Part shown: positions 34,904-37,730 of the stretch, piece by piece
How positions within the stretch are numbered: the first letter of the stretch is position 1
How the letters are laid out: each line of letters begins with the position of its first letter
NCBI GenBank assembly: GCA_028283025.1
Contig: JAPYNO010000124.1
Coordinates: 1 to 37,730, forward strand
From: Pseudomonadales bacterium
GTDB taxonomy: Bacteria; Pseudomonadota; Gammaproteobacteria; Pseudomonadales; Azotimanducaceae
Reading direction: 5' to 3'
Length of the DNA: 37,730 nucleotides
Made by a program: the position numbers and the translations under genes
The notes under the pieces: generated by a model
The model's database searches: none
What the model saw: only the letters and a program-made list of their open reading frames with translations
What the model was told of the DNA's origin: nothing

Positions 34904-35419
34904 TTAAAGCTGCATTGGAAAATGCTGGAAACGTTTGATGAGGGCCTCGAAGTCAAGCGATGCGTCATCCCCTACAGCGTCATATCTGATCGCGGCAATG
35001 CGCCCAAAGCGCGTGCGGTCGTCGCAATGCTTACCGAGCACCGCACGCGCCAATGGCGCATCAATGCTGATGTAGTGGGGCGCGAAGTCAATCTCGTCCG
35101 AGCCGACGATACGGTAGCTGCTGATTGTCCCTTCGTGCGCAATGTCGATCCAAGCGCCAAAGAAGACCCGGCCTGTGTCCTTGGGCGTGCGGTTGATGAC
35201 CTGCAACACATCAAGGCGCTTTGAGAGATAGGCGATGCGCCGGTCGATCTCCCGCAGCAGGCGCTTGTTGTAGTGATAGTCGGCGTTTTCCGAGCGATCA
35301 CCCAAGGCGGCGGCCTCCTTAACCTTGCGTGTCGCATAGGGACGCTTGTGCTTCCAAAGCCACTTGAGTTCCTCGGTCAAGACCTTGTGCCCGGTCGGGG
35401 TGATATAGGCGCTCGACAT
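34904..35419 (-). CDS. greB: Transcription elongation factor GreB
   Basis: 171 residues. Stimulates RNA cleavage by backtracked RNA polymerase. The coiled-coil tip has GDRSENADYHYNKRLLREID (the acidic D/E pair at the tip) and RRIAYLSKRLD, which is GreB-like rather than GreA-like; the C-terminal FKBP-like domain follows (VFFGAWIDIAHEG). ATG at 35419. The promoter should lie in the AT-rich divergent gap shared with the peroxiredoxin gene. Confidence 0.95.
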   Translation of the reverse strand: MSSAYITPTGHKVLTEELKWLWKHKRPYATRKVKEAAALGDRSENADYHYNKRLLREIDRRIAYLSKRLDVLQVINRTPKDTGRVFFGAWIDIAHEGTISSYRIVGSDEIDFAPHYISIDAPLARAVLGKHCDDRTRFGRIAAIRYDAVGDDASLDFEALIKRFQHFPMQL

Positions 35420-35485
35420 GCCCGCGTCTCCGATGGATACTCAATTAGTAATAACAAAAGAGAATAAGAAAGAAACCTTTTAAGA

Positions 35486-35508
35486 CACTTGCGTTATAGT
35501 CGCAAGTG
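35486..35508. promoter_or_regulatory. Perfect palindrome with embedded -10-like hexamer upstream of peroxiredoxin
   Basis: Arms CACTTGCG and CGCAAGTG (8 bases each, perfect) flank TTATAGT, which contains TATAGT, close to a sigma-70 -10 box. No good -35 is seen. It is 44 bases before the peroxiredoxin ATG and 66 bases from the greB ATG. A dimeric regulator bound here would cover the -10. There is no T-run, so a terminator is unlikely. Confidence 0.55.
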
Positions 35509-35552
35509 GTGAAGAATACCCGCTCATTGTATCTTCAATTGCAGAGACCCTT

Positions 35553-36185
35553 ATGTCACTTCAACTCGGCGACGAAGCGCCCAACTTCACTGCGGACACT
35601 ACAGAAGGCATCATCACCCTGCACGACTACCTCGGCGACGGATGGGGTGTGCTGTTCTCGCATCCTAAGGACTTCACGCCGGTGTGCACCACCGAGCTTG
35701 GCGAAGTCGCGAAACTGAAGGCCGAATTCGACAAGCGCAATGTCAAGGTGCTCGGCCTGTCGGTGGACCCCGTGACCGACCATGTCAAATGGTCTCAGGA
35801 CATTACCGATACGCAAGGCATAGCGCTCAATTTTCCGCTCATTGGCGATGACAATCGCACGGTTGCGAGCCTCTACGACATGATCCATCCGAACGCCAAC
35901 GATACGCTCACCGTGCGTTCCGTGTTTGTCATTGGCCCGGACAAGAAGATCAAGCTTTCCATTACGTATCCGGCAAGCACCGGCCGCAACTTTGAAGAGA
36001 TTTTGCGCACTATCGATTCGCTGCAGCTCACCGCCGCGCATAGTGTGGCGACGCCGGTCAATTGGCGGCATGGTGAAGAGGTCATCATCGTGCCTGCGGT
36101 CTCCGATGAGGATGCCAAGGAGAAGTTCCCGAACGGCTGGCGTGCGGAGAAGCCTTATTTGAGGTACGTGCCGCAGCCTGAGTAG
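35553..36185 (+). CDS. 1-Cys peroxiredoxin, Prx6 family
   Basis: 210 residues. Reduces hydrogen or organic peroxides using a single peroxidatic Cys (C45 in HPKDFTPVCTTELG). Resolving Cys is absent in the rest of the protein. The long C-terminal arm VATPVNWRHGEEVIIVPAV and KFPNGWRAEKPYLRYVPQP is diagnostic of the Prx6 subfamily and distinguishes it from AhpC and BCP. Probably controlled through the upstream palindrome at 35486-35508 (inference). Confidence 0.94.
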   Translation: MSLQLGDEAPNFTADTTEGIITLHDYLGDGWGVLFSHPKDFTPVCTTELGEVAKLKAEFDKRNVKVLGLSVDPVTDHVKWSQDITDTQGIALNFPLIGDDNRTVASLYDMIHPNANDTLTVRSVFVIGPDKKIKLSITYPASTGRNFEEILRTIDSLQLTAAHSVATPVNWRHGEEVIIVPAVSDEDAKEKFPNGWRAEKPYLRYVPQPE

Positions 36186-36301
36186 TGCGTGGCGCGAGCG
36201 CGCCGCCTCGCCGAACACGTCCGACCACTAAGCGCAGGACGTGCGCCATCGTCTTTGGATAGCTCTGTGACTACACCCATTGGTGCCAAGTCTCGTAGAA
36301 T

Positions 36302-36763
36302 ATGCGGATGCTTCGACTTCAAGCTAAAGCGCAGGATGATGAGGGTGTCAGTGACGCTGATCGGCCCAAGAGATCCAATTGGATGTATCTGTTCCTTGGT
36401 GGCGTGGCCTCAGGGCTCATTCCCGTTCTCATGTCATTTGGACTGATTCGTCAGCTTCAAGAGAGCGTGACGTTGGAAGTGCTCTTGTCAATTGGTGTTC
36501 TGGCGATCCTCATTGTGCTTCTGTTCGTGCTTTCGGCCCGGCAACGCTACAACGAACGCACTTACTTACGCGCTTGGAAGGAACGGCAAGAACGTCAACT
36601 CGCATTGAAGCAGCAGCGACAATTAGAGGCACTTGGGCGAACCGCCAGAAATTCTCATCGCAATACCCAATCAGATCAAGCAGATTGGGAAGGTGATGAT
36701 GAGCAACCCTCGCTGATAGAAACTCGATTGTTGCGGTCCATAGGACTTGAGCCGCCTTCTTAG
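36302..36763 (+). CDS. Small two-helix membrane protein of unknown function
   Basis: 153 residues. Two hydrophobic segments at about 27-48 and 58-79, then a basic, helical tail (KERQERQLALKQQRQLEALG) and an acidic C-terminus. No recognised family. Start ATG 36302 or 36308 (MRMLRLQ); neither has a clear Shine-Dalgarno. Upstream 36186-36301 has no gene. It may be peripheral to cell-envelope functions given uppP 50 bases downstream, but this is only positional. Confidence 0.6.
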   Translation: MRMLRLQAKAQDDEGVSDADRPKRSNWMYLFLGGVASGLIPVLMSFGLIRQLQESVTLEVLLSIGVLAILIVLLFVLSARQRYNERTYLRAWKERQERQLALKQQRQLEALGRTARNSHRNTQSDQADWEGDDEQPSLIETRLLRSIGLEPPS

Positions 36764-36813
36764 CCGCGCCTGTCGAGCGCCTTGTGAAGAGCCCGTAAGG
36801 TGCAAGACAGTCC

Positions 36814-37617
36814 ATGATGCTATTGCAAGCCTTGCTTTTGGCAGCCCTGCAGGGCGTGACCGAATTCCTGCCTATCTCAAGTTCGGCCCATCTGATCCTC
36901 ATGCGAGAACTGGCCGGATGGCACGATCAAGGTCTTGCTTTCGATGTCAGCCTGCATCTCGGCAGCCTCGGCGCCCTGCTTCTGTATTTTCGGCGCGACC
37001 TTTCCTCCCTTGCCATCGGCGGCGCCGAATCACTGCGATGCGGCAGTCTCAACGCGCAGGGCCGCGTGCTGTTCATGCTGTGCCTCGCAACCCTTCCAAT
37101 CGTCTGTCTCGGCTTGATCGTCGTCGCTTTGGGTTTCGATAGTGAGTTGCGCAGCCCGCATGTGATTGCTTGGGCGAATCTCATATTGGCACCCTTGCTT
37201 CTGCTGGCCGATAAGAAACGTGGTGTCCAGACAATCGAATCTCTCACAATGAGACATGCGCTCATGATCGGCTGCTGGCAGTCTCTTTCCGTGATTCCGG
37301 GCGCATCGAGATCAGGCGTCACAATGACCGGTGCGCTCATGCTCGGCTACTCGCGACAAGAAGCCGTGCGCATCGCCATGCTGCTTGCGCTGCCAAGCAT
37401 CATTGGTGCTGGCCTATTATCAGGCGTTGCGGCCTTTGAAGCGGACACACTCCCTGCGATTCATTTGCTCGTCGCTGGCACTGTATTTAGCTTCATCGCC
37501 GCGTATGCTTCGATTGCGCTACTGCTTAAGGTCGTAGAGCGGATAGGCATGTTGCCGTTTGTGGTCTACCGCATTGCGCTAGGCGCGATACTGTTGTTGG
37601 TGCTGTATACAGCCTGA
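36814..37617 (+). CDS. uppP: Undecaprenyl-diphosphatase
   Basis: 267 residues, normal length, hydrophobic throughout. Dephosphorylates undecaprenyl pyrophosphate to recycle the lipid carrier of cell-wall synthesis. Active-site motifs: GVTEFLPISSSAHL (about 14-27) and IPGASRSGVTMTGAL in the second half. Two ATGs in a row (36814, 36817). The stop is 19 bases before the hairpin array. Confidence 0.95.
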   Translation: MMLLQALLLAALQGVTEFLPISSSAHLILMRELAGWHDQGLAFDVSLHLGSLGALLLYFRRDLSSLAIGGAESLRCGSLNAQGRVLFMLCLATLPIVCLGLIVVALGFDSELRSPHVIAWANLILAPLLLLADKKRGVQTIESLTMRHALMIGCWQSLSVIPGASRSGVTMTGALMLGYSRQEAVRIAMLLALPSIIGAGLLSGVAAFEADTLPAIHLLVAGTVFSFIAAYASIALLLKVVERIGMLPFVVYRIALGAILLLVLYTA

Positions 37618-37635
37618 CAGCTTCTCTGGGCAAGC

Positions 37636-37667
37636 TCTGAACAAGTCCATCCTTGGACTTGTTCAGA
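37636..37667. repeat. Hairpin unit 1 of the array
   Basis: Left arm TCTGAACAAGTCCA (37636-37649), loop TCCT, right arm TGGACTTGTTCAGA: 14 perfect pairs. Confidence 0.9.
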
Positions 37668-37670
37668 CTC

Positions 37671-37698
37671 GCAAATCAGAATTATGATTCTGATTTGC
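37671..37698. repeat. Hairpin unit 2 of the array
   Basis: Left arm GCAAATCAGAAT (37671-37682), loop TATG, right arm ATTCTGATTTGC: 12 perfect pairs, unrelated in sequence to unit 1. Confidence 0.9.
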
Positions 37699-37702
37699 TC
37701 GC

Positions 37703-37730
37703 GACTTCAATGCCTTACGGCACTGAAGTC
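37703..37730. repeat. Hairpin unit 3 of the array
   Basis: Left arm GACTTCAATGCC (37703-37714), loop TTAC, right arm GGCACTGAAGTC: 11 of 12 positions pair, with one A/C mismatch that becomes a G-U wobble if the other strand is transcribed. Confidence 0.85.

Larger units (their letters stand above)
37636..37730. repeat. Array of three different hairpins with shared CTCGC linkers
   Basis: Three consecutive palindromes in the last 95 bases. Each has long arms (12-14 bases) and a four-base loop, but the arm sequences differ between units. The linkers share CTCGC (37668-37672 and 37698-37702, 30 bases apart). The third unit ends exactly at the window edge, so more units may follow. None has a T-run, so tandem terminators are unlikely. 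Individual units are listed below. Confidence 0.85.

Noticed and set aside
36189..36202. Hairpin GGCGCG/CGCGCC after the peroxiredoxin as terminator
   Set aside because: Loop of two bases and no T-run; GC-rich chance palindrome is likely.
37636..37667. Rho-independent terminator for uppP
   Set aside because: Long stem but no T-run on either side; followed by further hairpins.
37636..37730. CRISPR array
   Set aside because: The palindromic units differ from each other and the short linkers are the constant part; no cas genes are near.

Overview
The window looks like chromosomal DNA of a gammaproteobacterium, probably a free-living aquatic heterotroph. It is moderately GC-rich by eye (roughly 55-60 %). 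greB, an AroA of the enterobacterial type, uppP, tesB and two large TonB-dependent receptors support this. The taxonomic call is inference. Genes are packed tightly: many same-strand genes overlap by 1-11 bases, and several convergent pairs have interlocked stop codons.

Layout. 1-1112 (+) holds the end of a beta-propeller-like protein whose frame breaks at a G6 run. 10211-1145 (-) reads as one eight-gene operon: acyl-CoA thioesterase II, MoxR-type AAA+ ATPase, CoxE-type VWA protein, then oppA-oppB-oppC-oppD-oppF. The OppC subunit carries a periplasmic insert that looks like a fibronectin type III domain. 10271-10744 (+) is a small PPOX-fold flavoprotein. 13123-10738 (-) is a type II restriction-modification pair (SPPY methyltransferase, PD-(D/E)XK nuclease). 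It is followed by a DadA-type FAD dehydrogenase (-), then a C39-like cysteine peptidase overlapping an S9 prolyl-oligopeptidase-type peptidase (+). An AmpD-type lipoprotein amidase (-) lacks a clear start codon and is divergent from TonB receptor 1 (+).

20640-21757 (+) is an AT-rich two-gene island: an 88-residue protein of unknown function and a 283-residue PIN-type putative nuclease. Next come a sodium:solute symporter (+) and a minus-strand cluster MFS transporter - AS-family amidase - M20 amidohydrolase - TPR-sulfotransferase. The symporter and sulfotransferase tails overlap by 69 bases on opposite strands, inside which a 21-base unit is duplicated. Then come comF (-), TonB receptor 2 (+), an MBL-fold hydrolase (-), ogt (+), aroA and greB (-), a 1-Cys peroxiredoxin (+) with a perfect palindrome upstream, a small two-helix membrane protein (+) and uppP (+).

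The last ~95 bases, after uppP, hold three consecutive hairpins with different stems, four-base loops and a shared CTCGC linker. The array appears to run off the window. It is the structure least explained by ordinary gene content and the one I rank highest.

Functionally the window leans towards peptide and amide use: outer-membrane receptors, Opp importer, two peptidases, amidase, M20 hydrolase and DadA-like deaminating enzyme. Around this are cell-wall recycling (AmpD-like, UppP), stress and repair (Ogt, peroxiredoxin) and two accessory modules (restriction-modification and PIN pair). No rRNA, tRNA, CRISPR array or transposase was seen. No intergenic stretch exceeds 300 bases.
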